The notes below the pieces were generated by a model, which saw only the letters and a list, made by a program, of their open reading frames with translations, searched no databases and was not told where the DNA came from. This document shows positions 1 to 6,659 of a DNA stretch of 9,260 nucleotides, one piece after another. Position 1 is the stretch's first letter; each line of letters opens with the position of its first letter. Source of the stretch: Pseudomonadota bacterium (GTDB lineage Bacteria; Pseudomonadota; Alphaproteobacteria; JAKJEU01); the NCBI GenBank assembly GCA_022705265.1, contig JAKJEU010000047.1, forward strand, positions 1 through 9,260. The letters are read 5' to 3'. Made by a program: the position numbers and the translations under genes.

Positions 1-1584
1 AATTTGATGTTCAGACTTATTTGTAACCCTTACAAGTTCAACCACAGATATTTGAGAAATAGCAAATCTTTCATTTCCAGCAGCAACAATTAAAGCAGAA
101 ACAATCGCCAAGGTTAAAGGAATCTTGATTATAAAAGAGCTTCCCTTACCTTGAATACTTTTAAGTTCGATAGTACCACCAATTTTTTCAACATTAGTAC
201 GAACCACATCCATACCAACACCACGACCAGAAACAGAAGTGATTTTTTCAGCAGTAGAAAAACCAGCCTTAAAAATATATTGATAAATTTGTTGTTCGCT
301 CATGCTTTCAAGCTCAGCCTCGGAAGCAAGGTTATTCATAATTATTTTGTTTTTAATTCGTTCTAAATTAAGCCCTCTACCATCATCTTTGATTTCAACG
401 ATAATGTGGCCACCTTCGTGATAAGCGTTCAAGGTAATTGTACCTTTTTCAGACTTACCCGCTTTAAGTCTTGTTTGAGGATCTTCAATACCATGGTCAG
501 CAGAATTTCTTACCATGTGAGTAAGAGGATCTTTAATCAATTCCAAAATTTGTCTGTCAAGTTCGGTTTCCGCACCAATCATTTGCAAATCAAGCTTTTT
601 CCCAGTTTCCAAAGTCAAATCACGAATAATTCGTGGCAATTTTGCCCAAGCATTACCAATTGGTTGCATTCTTGTCTTCATCACACCTTCTTGAAGGTCG
701 GTTGTAATATGAGACAATCTTTGTAAAGGTGCTGCAAATTCGGAATTATCCAAATTTCTTACCATTTGTAAAAGTTGGTTTCTTGTTAAAACCAGCTCGG
801 AAACCAAAGTCATAAGATTTTCAAGCAAATCCACATTAACACGAATCGATTGCGAAGAAACACCGCCACCTTGGGCACCGCCTTCTTCGTCTTTTTTCTC
901 GCCTTTTTCAACAACAGCCTTAGGAGCAACAGGAACAGGAGGTTTTGGAGACGATGGTTTATTTTTTTCCTTTTCTGCTTCAAGTTCAGCTTGCAATTCC
1001 ATTTCAGTCGCAGCTTTTTTACCTTGTGAATAAGCTTCTTCCACCTCAGCCAACAATTCAGCAGCAACAGGAAAAGAATCTTCATCTTCAACAATAGGAG
1101 GAGCAACAGAGTCTTCGGCGTTTTCTTCAACCTCTTCAACAACAGGTTCTTGTGCTACCTCTTCGACTTTTTGAACAACCTCAGGAGCGCTACTACCTTG
1201 AACTTCTCTACCTTCTGCCAATGCGTTTAATTGGTCTTTTAATTCGGCATCATCGCCTTCTGGTTCAACTTCGTTGCTTTCGATATATGCAAGTATCTCT
1301 TTAATCGAGTCAATACATCTGAAAATCAAGGTAACCGTGCTTGGAGTCACTTCAAGCTCGCCTTCCCTTATTTTTCCAAGAACATTTTCACCCGCATGAG
1401 CCAAAGATTCCAATCTTGGCAATCCCAAAAATCCGCAAGTTCCTTTGATTGTATGAACCAATCTGAATATATTTGAAAGAATTGCTTTATCATTAGGATT
1501 TTGCTCAAAACTTACCAGTTCTAAATCCAAAGTTGCAATACTTTCGCCTGTTTCTGTAAGAAATTCACTTAATAAATCATCCAT
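1..1584 (-). CDS. cheA: Chemotaxis histidine kinase CheA (C-terminus beyond window)
   Basis: CheA autophosphorylates in response to chemoreceptor arrays and passes the phosphoryl group to CheY and CheB at the inner membrane. The first 528 codons are present with no stop; the missing part is most of the CheW-like P5 domain. An N-terminal HPt domain (about 1-105) carries the phospho-acceptor His44 in HTIKG. An acidic, Pro/Ala/Val/Glu-rich linker (about 115-245) follows, with no evident P2 domain. The dimerisation helices begin near residue 248. The ATPase domain shows the N box around Asn360 (MVRNSADHG), the G1 box DDGRG at 400-404 and the G2 box GRGVGMD at 453-459. P5 starts near residue 488. 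The start is ATG at 1584, with AGGAG at 1594-1598, nine bases upstream. It lies 76 bp after chpT on the same strand, so the two are likely cotranscribed. Confidence 0.97.
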   Translation of the reverse strand, partial: MDDLLSEFLTETGESIATLDLELVSFEQNPNDKAILSNIFRLVHTIKGTCGFLGLPRLESLAHAGENVLGKIREGELEVTPSTVTLIFRCIDSIKEILAYIESNEVEPEGDDAELKDQLNALAEGREVQGSSAPEVVQKVEEVAQEPVVEEVEENAEDSVAPPIVEDEDSFPVAAELLAEVEEAYSQGKKAATEMELQAELEAEKEKNKPSSPKPPVPVAPKAVVEKGEKKDEEGGAQGGGVSSQSIRVNVDLLENLMTLVSELVLTRNQLLQMVRNLDNSEFAAPLQRLSHITTDLQEGVMKTRMQPIGNAWAKLPRIIRDLTLETGKKLDLQMIGAETELDRQILELIKDPLTHMVRNSADHGIEDPQTRLKAGKSEKGTITLNAYHEGGHIIVEIKDDGRGLNLERIKNKIIMNNLASEAELESMSEQQIYQYIFKAGFSTAEKITSVSGRGVGMDVVRTNVEKIGGTIELKSIQGKGSSFIIKIPLTLAIVSALIVAAGNERFAISQISVVELVRVTNKSEHQI

Positions 1585-1660
1585 CGACTACTTCTCCTAA
1601 AAGCTTTTAATGACTAGTCTTCATTTATCTTATCAATAAAATTACGATTTTAAAACAAAA

Positions 1661-2275
1661 TTATTCTATCACTATATTTAATAAATTTTCGTTAACATTC
1701 ATTTTTAACTGTTTACCATACAATTTTGCCAGTATTTTAGAAAGATACAAAGGAGAATTGTTTGAATTAACTTCATTAAAAAATATATCATTACCTTTTA
1801 CTTCTATATCATTTTGAAGCATAATAACCCTCATATTTTGTACCTTTACGATAATTTTTTCATCTTCTTTACATAATTTTATTAGAAATTTAGACCCCAG
1901 CAAAGAAACAACAAAAATCAAAGCATTAAACAATATTTTAGTTTCTTTTGCATTCAAAGTTAATCCTTGCTCAAAATCAAACTCACCTTTTTGAGAGACT
2001 CCCAACAAATAATTGTTAATTATGTTAAAAAATTCTTCTGTTTTTAAATCGGACCCCATAGTTCCAAAAGCAAGCCTGAAAAATTTTATTTTTGAAGCCA
2101 GAGAAAAAGCTCCTCGTTTTGCAATATCGGTGGCGCTGTCTTTGAAACTTTCATCTTCCAACATTTCAATGCTGTTTGATACGGACATAGACGCACCCGA
2201 CAAATCGTGGCTCATCTTTGTGCAAAGTTTTTCTGATAAACTTAAAATTTCATTAAATTCTTCTGTATCCATCAT
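1661..2275 (-). CDS. chpT: ChpT-like histidine phosphotransferase
   Basis: In alphaproteobacteria ChpT is a dimeric phosphotransferase that relays phosphoryl groups from the kinase CckA to the response regulators CtrA and CpdR, which control cell cycle and motility genes. The 204-residue length fits the family (roughly 200-250). The N-terminal helix carries LCTKMSHDL (17-25), matching the family's LCxxLxHDL phospho-acceptor motif, so His23 is the expected phosphorylated residue. The second helix of the bundle follows (NSIEMLEDES). The rest is a divergent kinase-like fold without recognisable ATP-binding boxes, as expected for ChpT. Two ATGs in tandem (2275 and 2272) are possible starts; the upstream AAGG is weak and about 12 bases away. 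Base composition is low in GC (about 20% in one 60-base line counted by hand). It lies directly upstream of cheA. A distant HisKA-like protein is the main alternative. Confidence 0.85.
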   Translation of the reverse strand: MMDTEEFNEILSLSEKLCTKMSHDLSGASMSVSNSIEMLEDESFKDSATDIAKRGAFSLASKIKFFRLAFGTMGSDLKTEEFFNIINNYLLGVSQKGEFDFEQGLTLNAKETKILFNALIFVVSLLGSKFLIKLCKEDEKIIVKVQNMRVIMLQNDIEVKGNDIFFNEVNSNNSPLYLSKILAKLYGKQLKMNVNENLLNIVIE

Positions 2276-2326
2276 ATTTTATCTAGACCTTTTCAAAAAT
2301 TTTGTATATTTTCAATAATTAAATGA

Positions 2327-2332
2327 ATTATA
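2327..2332 (-). promoter_or_regulatory. Possible -10 element for chpT-cheA
   Basis: On the minus strand this reads TATAAT, a perfect -10 hexamer, about 52 bases before the chpT start. The sequence 17 bases further upstream is TTTTTA, a poor -35. In a region this AT-rich the match may be chance. The site lies just before the ribosome binding site of the divergent small gene, so the two divergent units would share about 80 bp of control DNA. Confidence 0.35.
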
Positions 2333-2356
2333 ACCAAAATATAAGAGGATAAAAAG

Positions 2357-2623
2357 GTGAATATTAAAGATTTTTCTTTAAATAACTCTTTCAATGGCTT
2401 AAACCAAAGTAAGATTTCTCAAAATCAACGCCCTTTTCCAAATAACAAAAATATTAAGAAACCCTCTTCAAATGCTTTGGTTTCTTCGGAAAACCAATCA
2501 AAAAGAAATGTTGTAAGTCGTGAAAAAGTAATCATCAAAGAAAACAATCTTGTAAGAGCAGAAGACGGATCAGTATTTGATACTTCCGCTCCAAAAGGAA
2601 CTTATGTAAACCTTATTATTTGA
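2357..2623 (+). CDS. Small hypothetical protein, polar N-terminus
   Basis: I do not recognise this 88-residue protein. It starts at GTG, with AGAGGA at 2344-2349 spaced seven bases away, which supports a real gene. Residues 1-50 are rich in Asn, Ser, Gln and Lys and look disordered. The last 35 residues are more ordered in appearance: a charged stretch (REKVIIKENN) leading into LVRAEDGSVFDTSAPKGTYV and a hydrophobic end (NLII). There is no signal peptide, membrane segment or Cys motif. It ends 7 bp before rsmE and is probably translationally coupled to it. It lies divergent from chpT-cheA, so a motility-related role is conceivable, but nothing in the sequence shows it. Confidence 0.7.
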   Translation: MNIKDFSLNNSFNGLNQSKISQNQRPFPNNKNIKKPSSNALVSSENQSKRNVVSREKVIIKENNLVRAEDGSVFDTSAPKGTYVNLII

Positions 2624-2630
2624 TAATGCC

Positions 2631-3359
2631 ATGATACGAATCTTTGTAAACGAACCTTGCCTTGAACAAAATAAAACTTTTAAAACCGAAGATAATCAAC
2701 TTCATTATATCAAAAATGTGATGAGAAAAAATATCGGTGACGAAATTTTAATTTTTAATGGAAATGACGGAGAATGGCTTGCTTTTATAAGTAAAATGGA
2801 TAAAAAATCCTTGGAACTTACTATAAAAGAAAAAACCAAAGAACAAGGAAAGCTTTCAAATGTAAATCTTTACTTTGCTTTGATTAAAAAAGACAAAGTA
2901 GATATGGTAATTGAAAAAGCAACCGAACTTAACATCGCAACCATAAATCCAATCGTAACAAGAAGAACAATCACAAATAAAATAAATCTTGAAAGAGCTT
3001 ATTTAAATGCGATTGAAGCTTCGGAACAATGCGAAAGAACAACAATTCCAAAAATAAATGAGCCTATTGCTTTTAAAAATCTTATGGAAATAATCAAAGA
3101 AAACAAAGAAAAGCCTTTTTTCATCATGGACGAAACCGGAAACGGAACAAATCCAAAGGACACTTTTGAAAAATATAAAGGGAAAGAAGCCTCCTTCATA
3201 ATCGGTCCAGAAGGTGGATTTGATACCGAAGAGTTCAAAGAAATTTCAAGGTTTGATAATGTTTTTAGAGTATCTATGGGAAAAAATATATTACGAGCCG
3301 AAACTGCTATAATTGCAACCATATCTTGTTGGCATTGTGTTTCTGGTGATTTTTTGTAA
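2631..3359 (+). CDS. rsmE: 16S rRNA (uracil1498-N3)-methyltransferase RsmE
   Basis: RsmE is a SPOUT-class, SAM-dependent enzyme that methylates N3 of U1498 in helix 44 of 16S rRNA, acting on the 30S subunit in the cytoplasm. The 242-residue length is normal. An N-terminal PUA-like RNA-binding part (about 1-70, with HYIKNVMR and IGDEILIFNG) precedes the knotted methyltransferase domain. That domain shows KKDKVDMVIEKATEL (about 86-100), the SAM-binding loop IGPEGGF at 191-197 and the C-terminal knot motif LRAETA at 221-226. The ATG at 2631 has no Shine-Dalgarno sequence: the bases before it are AT-rich and the preceding gene stops at 2623. Translation therefore probably depends on ribosomes finishing the small upstream gene. 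No terminator hairpin follows. Confidence 0.95.
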   Translation: MIRIFVNEPCLEQNKTFKTEDNQLHYIKNVMRKNIGDEILIFNGNDGEWLAFISKMDKKSLELTIKEKTKEQGKLSNVNLYFALIKKDKVDMVIEKATELNIATINPIVTRRTITNKINLERAYLNAIEASEQCERTTIPKINEPIAFKNLMEIIKENKEKPFFIMDETGNGTNPKDTFEKYKGKEASFIIGPEGGFDTEEFKEISRFDNVFRVSMGKNILRAETAIIATISCWHCVSGDFL

Positions 3360-3375
3360 TTTTTTATTAACTATA

Positions 3376-3404
3376 TTGATTTAATTTCATATAAATATTA
3401 ATAT
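3376..3404 (+). promoter_or_regulatory. Candidate sigma70-type promoter of the DUF2336 gene
   Basis: TTGATT at 3376-3381 and TAATAT at 3399-3404 are separated by 17 bases, in the 97-bp gap after rsmE and about 53 bases before the DUF2336 start. The surrounding DNA is extremely AT-rich, so the match is suggestive only. The switch from a gene without its own RBS to one with a good RBS (AAGGA at 3445-3449) fits a new transcription unit starting here. Confidence 0.4.
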
Positions 3405-3456
3405 TATTAAATGTTATTAATGTTTTTAGTTTTGAATTTATTTTAAGGATTAGAAT

Positions 3457-4590
3457 ATGGCAATTGACCCAACCGCATCACCTTCTTTGTCTATGGGCGA
3501 TGTTCAAAGACTTATAAGCGATAACTCTCCTGAATCTCGTGCTATTGCTGCTGAAAAAATTGCGGCATCTTATTCTCATGAAAACTTTGTAAATGTTGAA
3601 AAAAAGATTGCAGAAGATATTTTCCGGCTTCTTGCAAAAGATGTCGAAGAAAGAGTTAGAGTTGTTCTATCCGAAAATCTTATGCAAAGCGAAGACTTAC
3701 CAAGAGATGTTGCTTTAACTCTTGCTCATGATATTTCGGATATCGTTGCTAATCCTATTTTACAATTTTCAAAGCTTTTAACTTCGGACGACTTGATCGA
3801 AATTATTAAAGAAGGTAACGAGTCGAGACAGGTTGCTATTGCTTCTCGTGAAACTGTTGAAACTTCGGTTTCTTCTGTATTAGCCGAGGTTGGTAAGGAA
3901 AAAGCGGTGGAAACCTTGGTTCGAAATGAAGGTGCTAAAATCGATGAAACTGCTTTTAGCAAAGTTATGGACAGATTTGGTGATAAAGAAAATATTCAAC
4001 ATGGTCTTACCATGCGTTCTGCTCTTCCTTCTTCTATTGCTGGAAGATTACTTGACAAAGTTTCAGAAGATCTTAAAAAGCATCTTATCCAAAAACATAA
4101 CATTGATCCAAGTAAAGCTAAGACTATTATATCTCAATCAAGAGATAAAGCGACCGTTAATGTTACAAGTATGGTTACCGACGAAGAAACTCAAAGTATT
4201 GTTTATGGGTTAAAACAAAAAAACAAACTTACTCCTTCTATTATTTTAAGAGCTTTATGTTCTGGGGAAACTATATTCTTTGAAAACTCTATTGCTTTGT
4301 TGACTAAACTTCCTGTTGCAAATATTCGCAAGCTGGTTTATGACACTGGCCCTCTTGGTTTGCCTGCGTTATATGAAAAAGCTGGTTTGCCTGCACGAAT
4401 GTTTCCTGCTGCTCGTATTGCTATCGACTTGATTAAAGAAACCAATTACAAAGGTGGCGATGCTGATATCCAAGAGTCGTTTTCAAGAATGGTGGTGGGA
4501 AGACTTATGGAACAACTTCGCGATGTTATGGACGATGTTCAAGAAGATGCTGATATCGAAACCTTGCTCGCTTTGCTTGAAGAAGAATAA
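3457..4590 (+). CDS. DUF2336 domain-containing protein
   Basis: This is a 377-residue soluble, mostly helical protein of the DUF2336 family, recognised from the order of its segments. These are an N-terminal stretch with SPESRAIAAEKIA, then VRVVLSENL with LPRDVALTLAHDI, then ILQFSKLLTSDDLIEI, and the repeat-like segments RNEGAKIDETAFSKVMDRFG and RSALPSSIAGRLLDKVSE. The C-terminal part has LVYDTGPLGLPALYEKAGLP and ends in an acidic tail. The repeated short helix pairs look like a HEAT-type scaffold, implying protein-protein contacts rather than catalysis; no catalytic motif is visible. I know the family chiefly from alphaproteobacteria, without an established function. There is no signal peptide or membrane segment. 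AAGGA lies seven bases before the ATG. It appears to be a single-gene unit between rsmE and pckG. Confidence 0.88.
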   Translation: MAIDPTASPSLSMGDVQRLISDNSPESRAIAAEKIAASYSHENFVNVEKKIAEDIFRLLAKDVEERVRVVLSENLMQSEDLPRDVALTLAHDISDIVANPILQFSKLLTSDDLIEIIKEGNESRQVAIASRETVETSVSSVLAEVGKEKAVETLVRNEGAKIDETAFSKVMDRFGDKENIQHGLTMRSALPSSIAGRLLDKVSEDLKKHLIQKHNIDPSKAKTIISQSRDKATVNVTSMVTDEETQSIVYGLKQKNKLTPSIILRALCSGETIFFENSIALLTKLPVANIRKLVYDTGPLGLPALYEKAGLPARMFPAARIAIDLIKETNYKGGDADIQESFSRMVVGRLMEQLRDVMDDVQEDADIETLLALLEEE

Positions 4591-4652
4591 TCGTCACATA
4601 AGCCCTTGATTTTTATAGCATATTTCAACTCAATAAAATTCGATTAAAATAC

Positions 4653-4681
4653 TGGTCATTATATCAAAAATTTTGTATAAT
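4653..4681 (+). promoter_or_regulatory. Promoter of the PEP carboxykinase gene
   Basis: A perfect -10 TATAAT (4676-4681) sits 17 bases after TGGTCA (4653-4658), which matches four of six bases of the -35 consensus. Transcription would begin near 4688, giving a leader of about 30 bases before the start codon. The preceding 60 bases after the DUF2336 stop show no terminator hairpin. Confidence 0.6.
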
Positions 4682-4716
4682 AGGTATGCTTTAACTTATT
4701 TTAAAGAAAAGGAATA

Positions 4717-6567
4717 ATGTCTATGGAAACAAACTTTACGACTAATATTACTAAGAACAAAAAGTTAATCGATTGGGTTAATGAAATTGCATCTCTTTGC
4801 ACTCCTGAAAAAATTCACTGGTGTGATGGAAGTGAAAAAGAAAATGAAGAACTTTGTAATCTGCTTGTTAAAAATGGCACCTATACAAAATTAAATGAAA
4901 AGCTTCGTCCAAACAGCTATTTAGCTCGCTCTAATCCTGCTGATGTTGCGAGAGTCGAAGGCAGAACTTTTATCTGTTCTGAACAAGAAATCGATGCTGG
5001 CCCTACTAATAACTGGGCTAATCCTAAGGATATGAAAGAGAAATTAAACACTCTTTTCAAAGGCTGTATGAGAGGAAGAACAATGTATGTTATTCCTTTT
5101 TCTATGGGACCTATTGGTTCACACATTTCACAAATTGGTATTGAAATCACTGACAGTGCTTATGTTGTAACAAACATGAGAATTATGACAAGAATGGGAC
5201 AAAAAGTCCTTGATGTTCTTGGCGACAACGGCTTCTTTGTGCCTTGTGTTCATTCTGTTGGTTGCCCTTTAAAGGTTGGCGAAAAAGATGTCGCTTGGCC
5301 ATGTAATCCTGAAAACACATATATCACTCATTTCCCAGAAACCAGAGAAATTTGGTCTTTTGGAAGCGGTTATGGTGGTAATGCTTTGCTTGGTAAAAAA
5401 TGCCTTGCTTTAAGAATTGCATCAAAAATGGCAAAAGATGAAGGTTGGTTGGCTGAACATATGTTAATCGCTGGTATCGAAAGCCCTTGCGGTGAAAAAA
5501 CCTATATCGGTGCTGCGTTCCCTTCTGCTTGCGGTAAAACAAACCTTGCTATGCTTGTTCCTCCAAAAGGTTTGGAAGATTGGAAAGTATGGACTGTTGG
5601 CGATGATATTGCTTGGATTAAAAAAGGAAATGATGGAAGAATTTATGCCATCAACCCAGAAGCAGGTTTCTTTGGCGTTGCTCCTGGAACTTCTTTGAAA
5701 ACCAATCCAAATGCTATTCATTCTTTGGAAAAAAACTGTATCTTTACCAATGTTGCTTTAACTGATGACGGCGATGTTTGGTGGGAAGGTTTGACTGATG
5801 AAGCTCCTAAGCACTTAATCGACTGGAAAGGTAATGAATGGACCCCAGGTTGCGGTCGTGATGCGGCTCACCCTAATTCAAGATTTACTGCTCCTGCTTC
5901 TCAATGCCCTACAATCGACCCTAAATGGGAAGATCCTGCTGGCGTTCCTATTTCTGCCTTTATTTTCGGCGGAAGATTAAGCAAAAATGCTCCACTCGTT
6001 ACCGAAGCATATAATTGGGCTTATGGTGTTTATCTTGGTGCTACTATTGGTTCTGAAAAAACTGCTGCTGCCGAAGGTCAAGCTGCGGTTCGTCGTGACC
6101 CTATGGCTATGTTACCATTCTGTGGTTACAACATGGGTGATTATTGGTCACATTGGCTTAACTTTGGTGCGAAATTAAGCAATCCTCCAAAGATTTTCAA
6201 AGTCAACTGGTTCAGAAAAAATGAACAAGGCAAATTCATGTGGCCAGGCTTTGGCGACAACATGCGTGTTATCAAATGGATTGTTGAAAGAGTAAATGGT
6301 AAGGCAAAAGCTGTGGAATCTCCTATTGGCTATATGCCTCCATATTCTGCAATTGAATGGAAAGGACTTGATTATCCTAAGGCTGACTTCTATAAATTGA
6401 TGGAAGTTGATAAGTCGGAATATTCAAAAGAAGCTCTTGACCATCATGCACATTTCAAACCATTTGCGGAACAAACCAAGCTTCCAAGAGAGTTCGTAAG
6501 CGAATCAATGCTTTTACAACTTCGTCTTGAAAGATGTAACGAAAAATGGGAATTACCAAAAGAATAA
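4717..6567 (+). CDS. pckG: Phosphoenolpyruvate carboxykinase (GTP)
   Basis: This enzyme interconverts oxaloacetate plus GTP with phosphoenolpyruvate, CO2 and GDP in the cytosol. It serves gluconeogenesis, or in fermenters CO2 fixation towards succinate. The 616-residue length is typical of the monomeric GTP family. The family signature FPSACGKTN is at 268-276, with the hyper-reactive Cys272 and P-loop Lys274. The metal-binding kinase-2 motif GDDIAW is at 295-300, with FGGR at 417-420 and the nucleotide-site region RDPMAMLPFCGYNMGDYW after it. One deviation: the usual FGGRR reads FGGRL here. Two starts compete. AAGGA at 4709-4713 is only three bases from ATG 4717 but nine from the in-frame ATG 4723, so the shorter form (614 aa) may be the real one. 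It has its own promoter, and a hairpin follows it before the dehydrogenase gene. Confidence 0.97.
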   Translation: MSMETNFTTNITKNKKLIDWVNEIASLCTPEKIHWCDGSEKENEELCNLLVKNGTYTKLNEKLRPNSYLARSNPADVARVEGRTFICSEQEIDAGPTNNWANPKDMKEKLNTLFKGCMRGRTMYVIPFSMGPIGSHISQIGIEITDSAYVVTNMRIMTRMGQKVLDVLGDNGFFVPCVHSVGCPLKVGEKDVAWPCNPENTYITHFPETREIWSFGSGYGGNALLGKKCLALRIASKMAKDEGWLAEHMLIAGIESPCGEKTYIGAAFPSACGKTNLAMLVPPKGLEDWKVWTVGDDIAWIKKGNDGRIYAINPEAGFFGVAPGTSLKTNPNAIHSLEKNCIFTNVALTDDGDVWWEGLTDEAPKHLIDWKGNEWTPGCGRDAAHPNSRFTAPASQCPTIDPKWEDPAGVPISAFIFGGRLSKNAPLVTEAYNWAYGVYLGATIGSEKTAAAEGQAAVRRDPMAMLPFCGYNMGDYWSHWLNFGAKLSNPPKIFKVNWFRKNEQGKFMWPGFGDNMRVIKWIVERVNGKAKAVESPIGYMPPYSAIEWKGLDYPKADFYKLMEVDKSEYSKEALDHHAHFKPFAEQTKLPREFVSESMLLQLRLERCNEKWELPKE

Positions 6568-6594
6568 CGGTAATCATCATGTAAATAAATGATT

Positions 6595-6634
6595 TAAGAG
6601 GTTGCTTTTCGTTTCAAACCTAAGCAACCTCTTA
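6595..6634 (+). terminator. Intercistronic hairpin after pckG (terminator or attenuator)
   Basis: AAGAGGTTGCTT (6596-6607) and AAGCAACCTCTT (6622-6633) are perfect inverted copies, extended by one T-A pair to a 13-bp stem around a 14-base loop. The T run is not immediate: CTTTAA intervenes before six Ts at 6642-6647. It could terminate pckG transcripts inefficiently, or protect their 3' end while letting some transcription through to the dehydrogenase gene, whose RBS starts 14 bases later. Confidence 0.6.
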
Positions 6635-6659
6635 CTTTAAATTTTTTAAGGAGAATAAA

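Noticed and set aside
810..1142. Leu/Lys-rich 110-aa open frame on the minus strand
   Set aside because: It is an alternative frame of the cheA linker; its composition comes from the repetitive acidic linker codons.
1599..1619. Short palindromes AAAGCTTT and GACTAGTC in the chpT-cheA gap
   Set aside because: Eight-base palindromes are expected by chance at this frequency, and they have no partner structure.
2013..2318. 101-aa plus-strand open frame across the chpT start
   Set aside because: Antisense shadow of chpT, with no family features.
2302..2334. Plus-strand promoter (TTGTAT with TATAAC) for the small gene
   Set aside because: The spacing is 21 bases, too long for a sigma70 promoter; the divergent region surely holds one, but I cannot place it.
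5464..5721. Overlapping minus-strand frames inside pckG
   Set aside because: They oppose the best-conserved part of PEP carboxykinase (P-loop and kinase-2 motif), and their composition looks random.
6572..6594. Small hairpin AATCAT/ATGATT just after the pckG stop
   Set aside because: Only six A-T-rich pairs, with a weak stem; probably chance beside the strong hairpin that follows.
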